A stretch of 60,049 nucleotides of DNA from an uncultured Candidatus Saccharibacteria bacterium (GTDB lineage: Bacteria > Patescibacteriota > Saccharimonadia > Saccharimonadales > Saccharimonadaceae), in NCBI GenBank assembly GCA_949480205.1, contig CASXXK010000003.1, forward strand, positions 1-60,049, written 5' to 3'. Below, piece by piece: positions 8,162 through 16,296 of the stretch (the stretch's first letter is position 1; the number at the start of each line of letters is the position of its first letter). The notes beneath the pieces were generated by a model. It saw only the letters and a program-made list of their open reading frames with translations, was not told the origin of the DNA and did no database searches. The position numbers and the translations under genes were made by a program.

Positions 8162-8803
8162 CTATTCCCCTAAAACATTTAAAGTTAATGCCATATTCAT
8201 ATACTCATCGCTCTTAACGCTATTGCCAATACTGCTATATCCGAGCGAAGCCAAGTTGTAAAACATGATTTTTTGATCATATGATAAGTTCTCTGGATTC
8301 ACTTCTTCAGCATATTTGACTAGCTCATCATAGTACCCGTTGTAGTAGTAAAATGACATAGCCGAAAGCCTAATTTGATCAGCGTACTTTTTGTTTTCTG
8401 CATTATTCAAAGTTGAAACGAAGAGTTGAGACGCTGCTTCAATATTTCCGCTAATAGTGAATTCGCCATCAGTGCCAACCGAGGCCGAAGCGTCAAAAAC
8501 GTCATCTGCTAAATCTCTTAGCGTATCAATCTCTTCTATCGACCCAGAGCCAAGCGTAATGCCAGCGTTATCACTGCTGCTCGTTTGTGACATAAGCACA
8601 GCTAACCATGCAATTAAACCAGCTAAAAGTATGATAACTAACGTCCCACCAATCCACAGCGCAAGCTTAACTTGCTTCTTTTGTTTAGCTTTCTTTTCGG
8701 CCCGTTGTTTGTTCTGCTCGGCAAAATAATCCGCTGGCTTTTGGCTAGCAGTCTGCATGTCCGACCGAAAGACAATCTTGTCTGGTGGCGTTGGCTCGCT
8801 CAT
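8162..8803 (-). CDS. Membrane-anchored TPR-like protein
   Basis: 213 residues: a charged cytoplasmic N terminus with a Lys/Gln/Ala-rich stretch, one transmembrane helix (LALWIGGTLVIILLAGLIAW), then an extracytoplasmic part with paired helices (AMSFYYYNGYYDELVKYAEE, IMFYNLASLGYSSIGN) like tetratricopeptide repeats. The ATG at 8803 follows GGAGGT by 4 nt; an upstream in-frame ATG at 8866 lacks a ribosome-binding site. It is cotranscribed with the large exported protein and may help its export or assembly (inference). Confidence 0.7.
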   Translation of the reverse strand: MSEPTPPDKIVFRSDMQTASQKPADYFAEQNKQRAEKKAKQKKQVKLALWIGGTLVIILLAGLIAWLAVLMSQTSSSDNAGITLGSGSIEEIDTLRDLADDVFDASASVGTDGEFTISGNIEAASQLFVSTLNNAENKKYADQIRLSAMSFYYYNGYYDELVKYAEEVNPENLSYDQKIMFYNLASLGYSSIGNSVKSDEYMNMALTLNVLGE

Positions 8804-8880
8804 CGTACCTCCTATTAGCACTTCCATTATACCACGAAAGTGCTTGTGTGGGTAAAACTTCCGCATTTTTATGTTCTCTC

Positions 8881-9087
8881 CATGTCTAATACAGTACTAA
8901 GGCAGCGGAGGGGGAAACCGTAGTGGCGATATCTATAGTATGATGGCTTAACGATGTTAGAACTGGAACTGAAGCTAAGGTAGTAAGCGTAGTCAATATC
9001 AGAGTAAGACCATGATGACCACCAACTACCACTGTGGCTAGCGCTCCAGAACTTACCATCGTGCAAAACAAGATCTCCGCTGCGCAC
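8881..9087 (-). repeat. Cassette B: complete silent cassette
   Basis: Reads VRSGDLVLHDGKFWS...GSWWSSW...YAYYLSF...RYRHYGFPLRCLSTVLDM from a GTG in the 5' core GTGCGCAGCGG. No ribosome-binding site precedes it. The 3' core is at 8881-8917. It is unpaired: 5' of it is about 50 bp without a second cassette. It lies between the start of the membrane-protein operon and the terminator of the nuclease gene. Confidence 0.85.
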
Positions 9088-9142
9088 GGAATACTGAAGA
9101 GCTAAGCTTAGGTTAGCGCTAAATTCTTTAAGCGTTATTTAT

Positions 9143-9189
9143 AAAAAAGAGGATAGCAACCGGCGCATTACAGTTCCGGTCCTATCCTC
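9143..9189 (-). terminator. Rho-independent terminator of the nuclease gene
   Basis: On the minus strand GAGGATAG + ACCGG stems pair across a 12-nt loop, followed by TTTTTT (9143-9148). It lies 22 nt after the stop codon of the gene at 9211-9627. Confidence 0.85.
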
Positions 9190-9210
9190 GCTGGATTTAG
9201 TATACTATAA

Positions 9211-9627
9211 CTATTTGATGAAGTCAATGATTTTATGCGTTTTTGTAATTATCATAAGTCGTTTGAGCCTTTTGAGATCATGAAAATTTTTCTTTAACTC
9301 TTGTAAACATTTGGTTTGATGAATTTTGATGCGATATAGGTCTATAACTAGATTTTCTGATTGATGTGCTGCTCTGTGCAGGGTATTTTGAATTAAGTAT
9401 TTACCCTCACCTTTTGGTGCTTTTATTTCCCACTCTAGGCCCGACATAATTATATCTGCAGTACGCTCACCTTGTTTATTGCTTTTGGGGATGAGCTCAA
9501 TATCAAAACTTTGGGATAGCAAAAAATTTACCGTCCTTTGTTCGTGAAGTTGCAGGATGACGCCATTAGTAATATATAGACCTTGTTTTTGGTCTTTCGT
9601 CTGACTTTGTAGCATAGTTCGCTTCAT
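9211..9627 (-). CDS. CdiA-CT-like PD-(D/E)XK nuclease
   Basis: A stand-alone 138-residue protein that resembles the C-terminal tRNase-type toxin domain of contact-dependent inhibition proteins. It has HEQRTVNFLLSQSF, then RTADIIMSGLEWEIKAPKGEG with the D...E-x-K catalytic pattern, and QNTLHRAAHQSENLVIDL. No signal peptide or delivery domain and no obvious immunity gene are present, so it may be an orphan toxin, a housekeeping nuclease or part of the cassette system. It lies between cassettes B and C. The start codon is not backed by a clear ribosome-binding site. Confidence 0.7.
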   Translation of the reverse strand: MKRTMLQSQTKDQKQGLYITNGVILQLHEQRTVNFLLSQSFDIELIPKSNKQGERTADIIMSGLEWEIKAPKGEGKYLIQNTLHRAAHQSENLVIDLYRIKIHQTKCLQELKKNFHDLKRLKRLMIITKTHKIIDFIK

Positions 9628-9692
9628 GAACTTAAGCCTAGCACATCTCGAGACAAATTACCAAGCGCAAGCATGACTCCTGTCTACTCTTG

Positions 9693-9916
9693 CATGTCTA
9701 ATACAGTACTAAGGCAGCGGAGGGGGAAACCATACCAACGATTGCTTGGCCCAGCCGATGAATAGACGCTTGAGGCACTAAAGTCGAGGTTACGCGCAGC
9801 GGCTGAAGTTGAGGAAGTGTAGGCAGTTGCTCGTAACGACCAATAGTAACCAGTGAGGCCAGCATTCCTAAAAACACCAGCAGTGCTACTGAAGTTAAAC
9901 CCCCCGCTGCGCACGA
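9693..9916 (-). repeat. Cassette C: complete silent cassette, paired with D
   Basis: From GTG at 9914: VRSGGFNFSSTAGVF...TGYYWSLR...ARNLDFSASSVYSSAGPSNRWYGFPLRCLSTVLDM. The 3' core is at 9693-9729 and the 5' core at 9904-9915. It faces cassette D head to head across a 12-nt spacer. Confidence 0.88.
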
Positions 9917-9941
9917 AGTAATCTGGTCTCGTGCGCAGCGG
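9904..9941. repeat. Palindromic joint of cassettes C and D
   Basis: CCGCTGCGCACGA (9904-9916), spacer AGTAATCTGGTC, TCGTGCGCAGCGG (9929-9941): a perfect 13-bp inverted repeat. The same spacer sequence recurs in the I/J joint at 53780-53817. Confidence 0.9.
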
Positions 9942-10128
9942 ATTCATTTATCCAGTTGATGGTAGGTATTGGAACGTTACCAGCGGCCGTTGGTGGTCTT
10001 CCCGGTCTTACTCTGATACTGCCCGCGCTTACTCCCTCGATTTTGGTGAATCTGGCGTATTCTCATCGAGCAATAACGATTTGTACCGTGGTTTCCCCCT
10101 CCGCTGCCTTAGTACTGTATTAGACATG
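9929..10128 (+). repeat. Cassette D: complete silent cassette
   Basis: From GTG at 9931: VRSGFIYPVDGRYWNVTSGRWWSSRSYSDTARAYSLDF...LYRGFPLRCLSTVLDM, stop at 10129. The 3' core ends at 10128, only 14 bp before the -10 box of the P-type ATPase gene. With C it forms a 436-bp unit with inverted ends of about 36 bp. Confidence 0.88.
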
Positions 10129-10153
10129 TAGAATGATATGCTATACTTAACTT

Positions 10154-12694
10154 ATGGCTAATTTTTACAACCAAACAGTAAAAGAAACTCTAGGCGAATT
10201 TGCAGTTGATCCAGAAAAAGGTCTCAATCTGCGCGAGGTGCACAAGCGACAGGAAGCTTACGGTAAAAATATCCTTAAATTTAAGGAGACTCCGCTTTGG
10301 CGCAAACTGCTTGAGCCATTCATGGACATCTTTATGGTAATTTTGTTAGTGGCCATGCTATTATCAGCGATTCAGCAGGACTGGATTGAGACTATTGCTA
10401 TCGGCGTTATTATCGTGGCGGATACCATTATATATTACATACAACGATTCTCGACCGAACGAATTCTGCGTTCACTAAAGTCCAATACGCAGCACGGTGT
10501 GGCGGTGATTCGTGATGGTGAAGAACAAACTCTTGACGCCACGGAACTGGTTCCCGGCGACGTCGTAGTCTTGCGTGAGGGAGATCGCATTCCGGCCGAT
10601 GGTCGCATCATCAATGAATCTGGTTTATTGGCCGATGAGGCAATGTTGACCGGCGAATCGACTGCGATTGCCAAAGATGCGCGGGCGATTTCTGGCATCA
10701 AAAAGGTTTACGAGCAGCGCAATATGGTGTTTGCTGGCTCGTTTGTGGTGACCGGTACGGGCAAGGTCCTGGTGACTGCCACAGGTAATGATACTGAGTA
10801 TGGCCGTATCGCGTCGTTGGCTTCATCGGTAGAGGAAAGCAGCCCTATTTCCGAGAAGATTAATAAGTTGGTTTTTAAAATTGCTATTGTGGTAGTGGCG
10901 CTAGCAGCAGTAGTACTAGTCGTGCAACTAGTTGACGGGATCAATCTTCTTGACGCGCTCAAATTTACGCTGGCCATGATTGTCTCGGCGGTGCCTGAGG
11001 GTCTACCAATTGCGATTTCGATCATCTTGGCACTTTGCGCTAAACGCATGGCAAGGAAACAAGCTCTGATTAAGGAGCTTAAGGCGATTGAATCGATTGG
11101 GATTGTGACAACTATTGCCAGCGACAAAACTGGTACGCTCACCGAGAACCGTCTAGAGCTTAAAGAGATTTGGACGCCAACTGCCAAGGCAAACTTTAAG
11201 GATAGCTTGGCGCGGGCCACTTTACTACAATCTTCATTGATTGACGCGTCAGGTGGGTCATCGGTGGCTGACCCATTGGATATTTGCTTGCTTAATTATT
11301 TGCAGACACAGAACTATCCATTAGATAAGTTAACCCCACTCAAAACTTATGCATTTGACCAAAGCCTCAAGTTGTCTGGTAATCTATATAGTGACAAACA
11401 AGGCAATCTGCAACTAACTGTGAAGGGCGCTCCTGAAGTAATTCTAAACCGCGCACAGCTCAAGCAAAAAGACCGCGAGTTGATTGAAGCACAGCTCCTG
11501 GAGCTGGCAGGCAAAGGCTACAAAGTGATTGCGCTAGGTAGTGGCAAGCTCAAACACGAAATCAACGAGCTGGTGCGACTCGAAAAAGACGACAAACTAA
11601 CCTTTGAAGGTTTTATTGCAATTGCAGACGCTATCCGCCCCGAAGCCGCTCAAGCTATCAAGCAGACTGCGCGCATGGGGGTCAAGACCAAGATGGTAAC
11701 TGGCGACCACGCTAGCACGGCCTACGCTATTGGTAAGGAACTAGGTTTAGCTAAGGATGTTTCTGAAGTTTTAGATTGCTCCAAACTAGGGAATATTAAT
11801 GATGACGACTTGGCAGACTTGGTACGTACCACCACCGTCTTTGCTCGAGTGACACCGGAGGATAAGTTCCGCATTCTGAAGGCGATTAAGGAGAACGAAA
11901 TTTGTGCCATGACCGGTGACGGGGTCAACGACGTACCAGCCTTGATGGGTGCGCACGTCGGGATTGCCATGGGCGATAGTTCATCTATCGTGCAAGATGC
12001 GGGTGACATTGTGCTTTTGGATAATAACTTTAAAAATATCACGGAAGCGATCCGGGAAAGTCGCACCGTATTAGCAAATATTCGCCGCATGCTGGGTTAT
12101 TTGTTGGCAACTAACGCTGGCGAAGCTCTTACCATGCTCGGAGCTCTGCTGTTGTTCGGCAATCACATCTTGACGCCAATTCAGATTTTATGGATTAACT
12201 TAGTGACAGATTCGCTCCTGGTAATTCCGCTAGGACTGGAGCCGCCCGAATCGCAAATTCTACGTCGCAAGCCGGAGCATAAGGATGCAGCTATTCTCTC
12301 AAGCAGCATGGTGATTCGAATGATTATTATTGCTGTAACTATGACGACTATTACGCTAGGAACATATTTTGTTTCAAACCTCGTCTTACATTCGCCTGAG
12401 CAGGCCAATACGCTAGCCTTTACGGCGCTTGTGGTAATGCAATGGAGTAGCGCAATTACGGCACGAGGAACTTATGAATCGGTCTGGCAACGCCTCAAGG
12501 TGCGCAATCATGGCTTCATTTGGGCGCTATTTGCGGCGGTGTTGCTTCAGGTTTCAGCGATTTTTGGACCACTGATGAGCATCGTGGATACGGTGACAGT
12601 CCCATTGGCGGCTTTGGCAATTGTAGTCGTGGTGGCATTCTTGATCCCGTTTGTGGTTGTGGAAATCTATAAAAAATTGCAAAGCCAAAATTAA
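10154..12694 (+). CDS. Cation-transporting P-type ATPase (P2, calcium-type)
   Basis: An ion pump that drives cations across the membrane with ATP. The 846 residues hold the N-terminal actuator (LTGEST), a transmembrane AVPEGLP motif typical of Ca2+/Na+-type P2 ATPases, the phosphorylation site SDKTGTLTEN (Asp324), KGAPE in the nucleotide-binding domain, TGDHASTA and GDGVNDVPAL, then C-terminal membrane helices. The transported ion (Ca2+ likely) is inferred. TATACT at 10142-10147 stands 6 nt before the ATG, so the mRNA appears leaderless. It is a single-gene unit between cassette D and nrdD. Confidence 0.92.
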   Translation: MANFYNQTVKETLGEFAVDPEKGLNLREVHKRQEAYGKNILKFKETPLWRKLLEPFMDIFMVILLVAMLLSAIQQDWIETIAIGVIIVADTIIYYIQRFSTERILRSLKSNTQHGVAVIRDGEEQTLDATELVPGDVVVLREGDRIPADGRIINESGLLADEAMLTGESTAIAKDARAISGIKKVYEQRNMVFAGSFVVTGTGKVLVTATGNDTEYGRIASLASSVEESSPISEKINKLVFKIAIVVVALAAVVLVVQLVDGINLLDALKFTLAMIVSAVPEGLPIAISIILALCAKRMARKQALIKELKAIESIGIVTTIASDKTGTLTENRLELKEIWTPTAKANFKDSLARATLLQSSLIDASGGSSVADPLDICLLNYLQTQNYPLDKLTPLKTYAFDQSLKLSGNLYSDKQGNLQLTVKGAPEVILNRAQLKQKDRELIEAQLLELAGKGYKVIALGSGKLKHEINELVRLEKDDKLTFEGFIAIADAIRPEAAQAIKQTARMGVKTKMVTGDHASTAYAIGKELGLAKDVSEVLDCSKLGNINDDDLADLVRTTTVFARVTPEDKFRILKAIKENEICAMTGDGVNDVPALMGAHVGIAMGDSSSIVQDAGDIVLLDNNFKNITEAIRESRTVLANIRRMLGYLLATNAGEALTMLGALLLFGNHILTPIQILWINLVTDSLLVIPLGLEPPESQILRRKPEHKDAAILSSSMVIRMIIIAVTMTTITLGTYFVSNLVLHSPEQANTLAFTALVVMQWSSAITARGTYESVWQRLKVRNHGFIWALFAAVLLQVSAIFGPLMSIVDTVTVPLAALAIVVVVAFLIPFVVVEIYKKLQSQN

Positions 12695-12702
12695 CAGGTA
12701 TA

Positions 12703-12725
12703 AGCGTTGTATTTAATACAACGCT
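12703..12725. other. Hairpin between ATPase and nrdD genes
   Basis: AGCGTTGT pairs with ACAACGCT across ATTTAAT. There is no T-run after it, so termination is possible but not certain. Confidence 0.5.
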
Positions 12726-12732
12726 AAAGTTA

Positions 12733-12785
12733 TTGACACGCTATATCTAGTGTCTTAAAATAAGTATAGACACTAAATGTAGGGT
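12733..12785 (+). promoter_or_regulatory. nrdD promoter with two NrdR boxes
   Basis: TTGACA (12733-12738), 17-bp spacer, TAAAAT (12756-12761). Two 16-bp sites match the NrdR box consensus: ACGCTATATCTAGTGT (12738-12753, 14/16) and ACACTAAATGTAGGGT (12770-12785, 13/16). They lie 32 bp apart start to start, the three-turn spacing usual for NrdR. The first covers the promoter spacer, so nucleotide-bound NrdR would block transcription. Confidence 0.8.
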
Positions 12786-12843
12786 CAACAAAGAAATAAA
12801 ATAAAAATTCATCAGAACATATCAAGAGGAGGTAATATTTTTT

Positions 12844-15207
12844 ATGTTCAAAAAAATTGTGAAACGGGATGGGAAAATTGTAGATTTTGACCCAGAAAAA
12901 ATTACTGAAGCTATTGTTAAGGCCGGGCTTTCAACTGAAGAATTCAAGCGCGATCGTGCTAAGCAATTAGCGGAGAAGGCTGTTAAGCGGGCGCAGGAAA
13001 CCATTAAGCAACGCACGCCGTCAGTCGAGCAGATTCAAGACATCGTTGAAGAAGTTTTGATGGAATCAGCTTTCAAGAAAACTGCCAAGGAATATATTAC
13101 TTACCGCCAAGAGCGCAACCGCGTACGCGAAGCCAAGAGCAACTTGATGAACATCTACAAGACAATTGCTGTGGCAGACGCTTCTGAAGATTCCGATGTG
13201 AAGCGTGGCAATGCTAATGTTGACGGCAACTCTGCTATGGGCAAGATGTTACAGTTCGGCGCTGAGGGCTCCAAAATCTTTGCCAAGACCTTGTTGATGA
13301 AGCCAGAATTTGCTCGTGCACACGATGATGGTGATATTCACGTGCACGACCTTGATTTTTACGCTACCGGTACGTTGACCTGCTGTCAGACCGATCCCTT
13401 GCAGTTGTTTGCCGACGGTGGGTTCAATACCGGTCACGGTCATCTGCGTACCCCGAACTCTATTGGCAGCTACGGTGCGCTCGCAGCAATTATTCTGCAG
13501 GCCAACCAAAATGAGCAACATGGTGGTCAAAGTATTCCTAACTTCGACTACGCCATGGCGCCAGGTGTCAACAAGAGTTTCCGCAAAGCATTGAGCCGTG
13601 CGATTCGTCAGTACAATCGTTTCAGCGGCAACAAAGAAATCGAAGTTAAGATTCCTGAAGACCTTGAATATGGTGACGAAAAGGCTCTCAAGAAGCTGAA
13701 ATTGCCAGATGGCATCATCGAAAGCGCAAACGAAGATGTGGCGCGCCAGACATTCCAGGCTATGGAAGGTTTCATTCACAATCTCAATACGATGCATAGC
13801 CGCGCGGGTGCACAGGTGCCATTCACTAGTATCAACTTTGGTACAGATACTAGCGAAGCTGGTCGCTTGGTAGTACGCTGCTTGCTTGATGCTACTGAAG
13901 ATGGTTTGGGCCACGGCGAGACGCCAATCTTCCCAATTTCAATCTTCAAAGTTAAAGAGGGTGTCAACTACAATCCTGGCGATCCGAACTACGATTTGTT
14001 CAAACGCTCAATGGAAGTTAGTGCCAAACGCCTCTTCCCGAACTTCGTCTTTATTGATGCGCCATTCAACTTGGAGGGCTATGTGCCAGGCGATTATCGT
14101 ACCGAGATTGCCACGATGGGCTGCCGCACGCGCGTCTATGGTAGTATCTTCCCAGAAAGCGACCATATTACTACCGGTCGTGGCAACTGTAGCTTTACCA
14201 CTATCAACCTAGTACGTTTGGGCATCAAACACGGTATTGCTTTGGGTGAGCGCAAAGAGGCCGACTGGTCTGGTTTCTACAAAGATCTCGACGAAAAGAT
14301 GGACCTCTGTGCTGATGAGCTGCTCGAACGCTATGAGTTCCAAGCCAATCAGCACGTACGCAACTTCCCATTCTTGATGGGTGAGCACAACTGGTTTGGT
14401 AGCGAGAAGCTAGGTTGGAACGATACTTTACGCGATGTCATCAAACACGGGACACTCAGTATTGGCTTCATCGGTTTGGCTGAATGTCTAGTAGCAATGA
14501 CTGGCAAGCACCACGGCGAAGATGAAGAATCTCGTGAACTTGGCCTCGACATTATCACTCACATGCGTGAACGCTGCGATATGTACATGAAGAAATACCA
14601 TCTCAACTTTAGCCTTTTGGCTACCCCAGCTGAAGGTATTGCTGGCCGTTTCACCAAGATTGACCGCAAAGAATATGGTGCCATCAAGGGTGTTTGTGAC
14701 CGCGATTACTACACCAACAGCTTCCATGTGCCGGTATATTATCCGATCAGCGCTTTTGATAAAATCGAAATCGAAGCTCCATATCACGCACTCTGTAACG
14801 CTGGTCATATTACCTACATTGAGCTTGATGGTGACCCAACTCAGAACATCGAAGCTTTTGAGGCTGTCATTCGCAAAATGAAGGAGAGTGGTATTGGCTA
14901 TGGTAGTGTGAACCACCCAGTAGACCGCGACCCGGTTTGCGGCTACTCTGGCATTATCGAAGGCGATCGCTGTCCGTCCTGCGGACGTCACGAGAGCGAA
15001 GGGGACGTGCCGTTTGAACGCTTGCGCCGTATTACGGGTTACCTAGTAGGCAGCTTGGAGCGCTGGAATGACGGTAAAAAGGCCGAGGAACATGACCGCG
15101 TGAAGCACACTGTCGCTTGCAACAAAGCCGGCGTCTATACTCCAGAAGAGAAGAGTAAGCGCGAGGCTGCCAAGCGTACGCAAAAGTCAATGACGGGGAA
15201 GAAGTAG
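12844..15207 (+). CDS. nrdD: Anaerobic (class III) ribonucleoside-triphosphate reductase
   Basis: Reduces ribonucleoside triphosphates to deoxy forms with a glycyl radical, in the cytoplasm without oxygen. The 787 residues start with an ATP-cone regulatory domain (KIVKRDGKIVDFDPEKI), then the catalytic barrel, a zinc-ribbon-like DPVCGYSGII...CPSCGR, and the glycyl-radical segment RRITGYLVG near the C terminus. The start follows AAGAGGAGG. The 5' leader holds the NrdR boxes. Its stop overlaps the nrdG start by one base (TAGTG). It is the only RNR in the window and implies anaerobic growth. Confidence 0.96.
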   Translation: MFKKIVKRDGKIVDFDPEKITEAIVKAGLSTEEFKRDRAKQLAEKAVKRAQETIKQRTPSVEQIQDIVEEVLMESAFKKTAKEYITYRQERNRVREAKSNLMNIYKTIAVADASEDSDVKRGNANVDGNSAMGKMLQFGAEGSKIFAKTLLMKPEFARAHDDGDIHVHDLDFYATGTLTCCQTDPLQLFADGGFNTGHGHLRTPNSIGSYGALAAIILQANQNEQHGGQSIPNFDYAMAPGVNKSFRKALSRAIRQYNRFSGNKEIEVKIPEDLEYGDEKALKKLKLPDGIIESANEDVARQTFQAMEGFIHNLNTMHSRAGAQVPFTSINFGTDTSEAGRLVVRCLLDATEDGLGHGETPIFPISIFKVKEGVNYNPGDPNYDLFKRSMEVSAKRLFPNFVFIDAPFNLEGYVPGDYRTEIATMGCRTRVYGSIFPESDHITTGRGNCSFTTINLVRLGIKHGIALGERKEADWSGFYKDLDEKMDLCADELLERYEFQANQHVRNFPFLMGEHNWFGSEKLGWNDTLRDVIKHGTLSIGFIGLAECLVAMTGKHHGEDEESRELGLDIITHMRERCDMYMKKYHLNFSLLATPAEGIAGRFTKIDRKEYGAIKGVCDRDYYTNSFHVPVYYPISAFDKIEIEAPYHALCNAGHITYIELDGDPTQNIEAFEAVIRKMKESGIGYGSVNHPVDRDPVCGYSGIIEGDRCPSCGRHESEGDVPFERLRRITGYLVGSLERWNDGKKAEEHDRVKHTVACNKAGVYTPEEKSKREAAKRTQKSMTGKK

Positions 15208-15698
15208 TGCAGATTCGACTTTCCGGTCCACTAGAGCACGATAATATCGTCAATGGGTACGGCCTTCGGGCCGTACTCTGGACCCAAGGCTGTGCCCGGC
15301 ACTGTATGGGTTGTCAGAACCCCGAAACTTGGGACTTTGACGGTGGCTTCATGGTGGAAGTGGACGAAATTAAAGACCGCCTGAGAGAGTTCAAAGGCCA
15401 AGCGGGCATCACGTTTTGTGGTGGAGAGCCTTTTGAACAACCTGAAGCCTGTCTAGAAATTAGTAACTGGTGTCGTCAAGAATTTGGGTGGAATGTTTGG
15501 AGCTTTAGTGGCTATACCTACGAACAACTTCAAGAAATTGGCGGCGCCAAGTGGGAGTTCCTCAAGAGCTTAGACGCTCTGATTGACGGGCCATTTATCC
15601 TGGCCGAACGTGATTTGACTGTGAAATTCCGCGGTTCACGTAACCAACGGTTACTGCATCTTGAATATGGCACCGGTAAAATTTTGGAGATTGAGTGA
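15207..15698 (+). CDS. nrdG: Anaerobic ribonucleotide reductase activase
   Basis: A radical-SAM enzyme that installs the glycyl radical on NrdD. The 163 residues carry TQGCARHCMGCQNPETW with the Cx3Cx2C iron-sulfur motif, and TFCGGEPFEQ, the SAM-binding GGE. The GTG start overlaps the nrdD stop (TAGTG), so translation is coupled. The next gene, folA, overlaps its stop by one base. Confidence 0.95.
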   Translation: MQIRLSGPLEHDNIVNGYGLRAVLWTQGCARHCMGCQNPETWDFDGGFMVEVDEIKDRLREFKGQAGITFCGGEPFEQPEACLEISNWCRQEFGWNVWSFSGYTYEQLQEIGGAKWEFLKSLDALIDGPFILAERDLTVKFRGSRNQRLLHLEYGTGKILEIE

Positions 15699-16189
15699 TG
15701 AAGAATTTAGCAATGATCGCTTGCGTCAGTCGCGATGGTGGCCTAGGAAAAGGGAATGACTTACTTTGGCGTTTTCCAGAAGACCAGAAATTTTTCCGCG
15801 ACACCACTATGGGGAGCGCAATCGTCATGGGGGGCAAAACGTTTGCTAGCATTGGACGAGCATTGCCAGGACGAGAAAATATCGTGTTGTCGCGATCTGA
15901 AATTACTAATGACGACGTAAAAGTTTTCCATGATAAGGTGGAGCTTGATGGGCATTTGGATTCTTTGCCAGGCAAAAAGTTCATTATTGGTGGAGCAAGT
16001 CTCTACGAAATGTACTTACCAGAAGCAGAGATAATTTATTTGACTGAAGTAGATGCTAATAAGCCAGCGGACGTCTTTTTCCCCAGATTAAATCGTCAGC
16101 AATACACAGCAGAAGTTCTACGGGCTGGCGAAACTAACGGCGTGAAATATCAGATAATTAAATATACCCGAAAGGAAACGAAATGTTGA
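15698..16189 (+). CDS. folA: Dihydrofolate reductase
   Basis: Reduces dihydrofolate to tetrahydrofolate with NADPH. Seen are MIACVSRDGGLGKGNDLLWRFPED (the Met20-loop and active acid region), VMGGKTFASIG, LPGRENIVLSR and the FIIGGASLYEMY nucleotide-binding segment; 163-164 residues is typical. GTG at 15695 is a possible alternative start one codon earlier. It is coupled to nrdG, so dNTP supply and folate turnover share one NrdR-controlled operon. With the folate-type ECF importer it supports folate salvage. Confidence 0.93.
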   Translation: MKNLAMIACVSRDGGLGKGNDLLWRFPEDQKFFRDTTMGSAIVMGGKTFASIGRALPGRENIVLSRSEITNDDVKVFHDKVELDGHLDSLPGKKFIIGGASLYEMYLPEAEIIYLTEVDANKPADVFFPRLNRQQYTAEVLRAGETNGVKYQIIKYTRKETKC

Positions 16190-16296
16190 CTGAATCCCAA
16201 GAACTAGCCTTTTCTCCTGCCACCGAAAAAACCGCGCGCGCCGAGCTGTCTGAAGAAATCATGCGGGCACGGATTGAGGAATTTCTACAACAATGA
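16183..16296 (+). CDS. Small ORF (37 aa) coupled to cysteine desulfurase
   Basis: The sequence runs MLTESQELAFSPATEKTARA...IEEFLQQ. It has AAAGGAAACG before its ATG, overlaps folA by 7 nt and overlaps the next ATG as ATGA, so it has the spacing of a real operon member. The C-terminal half looks helical and charged. I recognise no family; it may serve only to carry ribosomes into the next gene. Confidence 0.5.
   Translation: MLTESQELAFSPATEKTARAELSEEIMRARIEEFLQQ

Noticed and set aside
8881-10128. Cassette ORFs as individual small protein genes
   Set aside because: All start at the same GTG inside a conserved DNA core, none has a ribosome-binding site or a -10 box at the 6-nt distance, one is frameshifted, and the cores are conserved as DNA beyond what the protein needs.
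9693-10128. Simple diversity-generating retroelement as the full explanation
   Set aside because: The copies differ by indels and by synonymous third-position changes, not only at adenines, and no reverse transcriptase is present in the window. Kept only as a hypothesis for the 3' core.
13249-13914. Long antisense ORF (221 codons) opposite nrdD
   Set aside because: It lies wholly inside nrdD in the complementary frame, with no start signal or recognisable motif; a shadow of codon bias.
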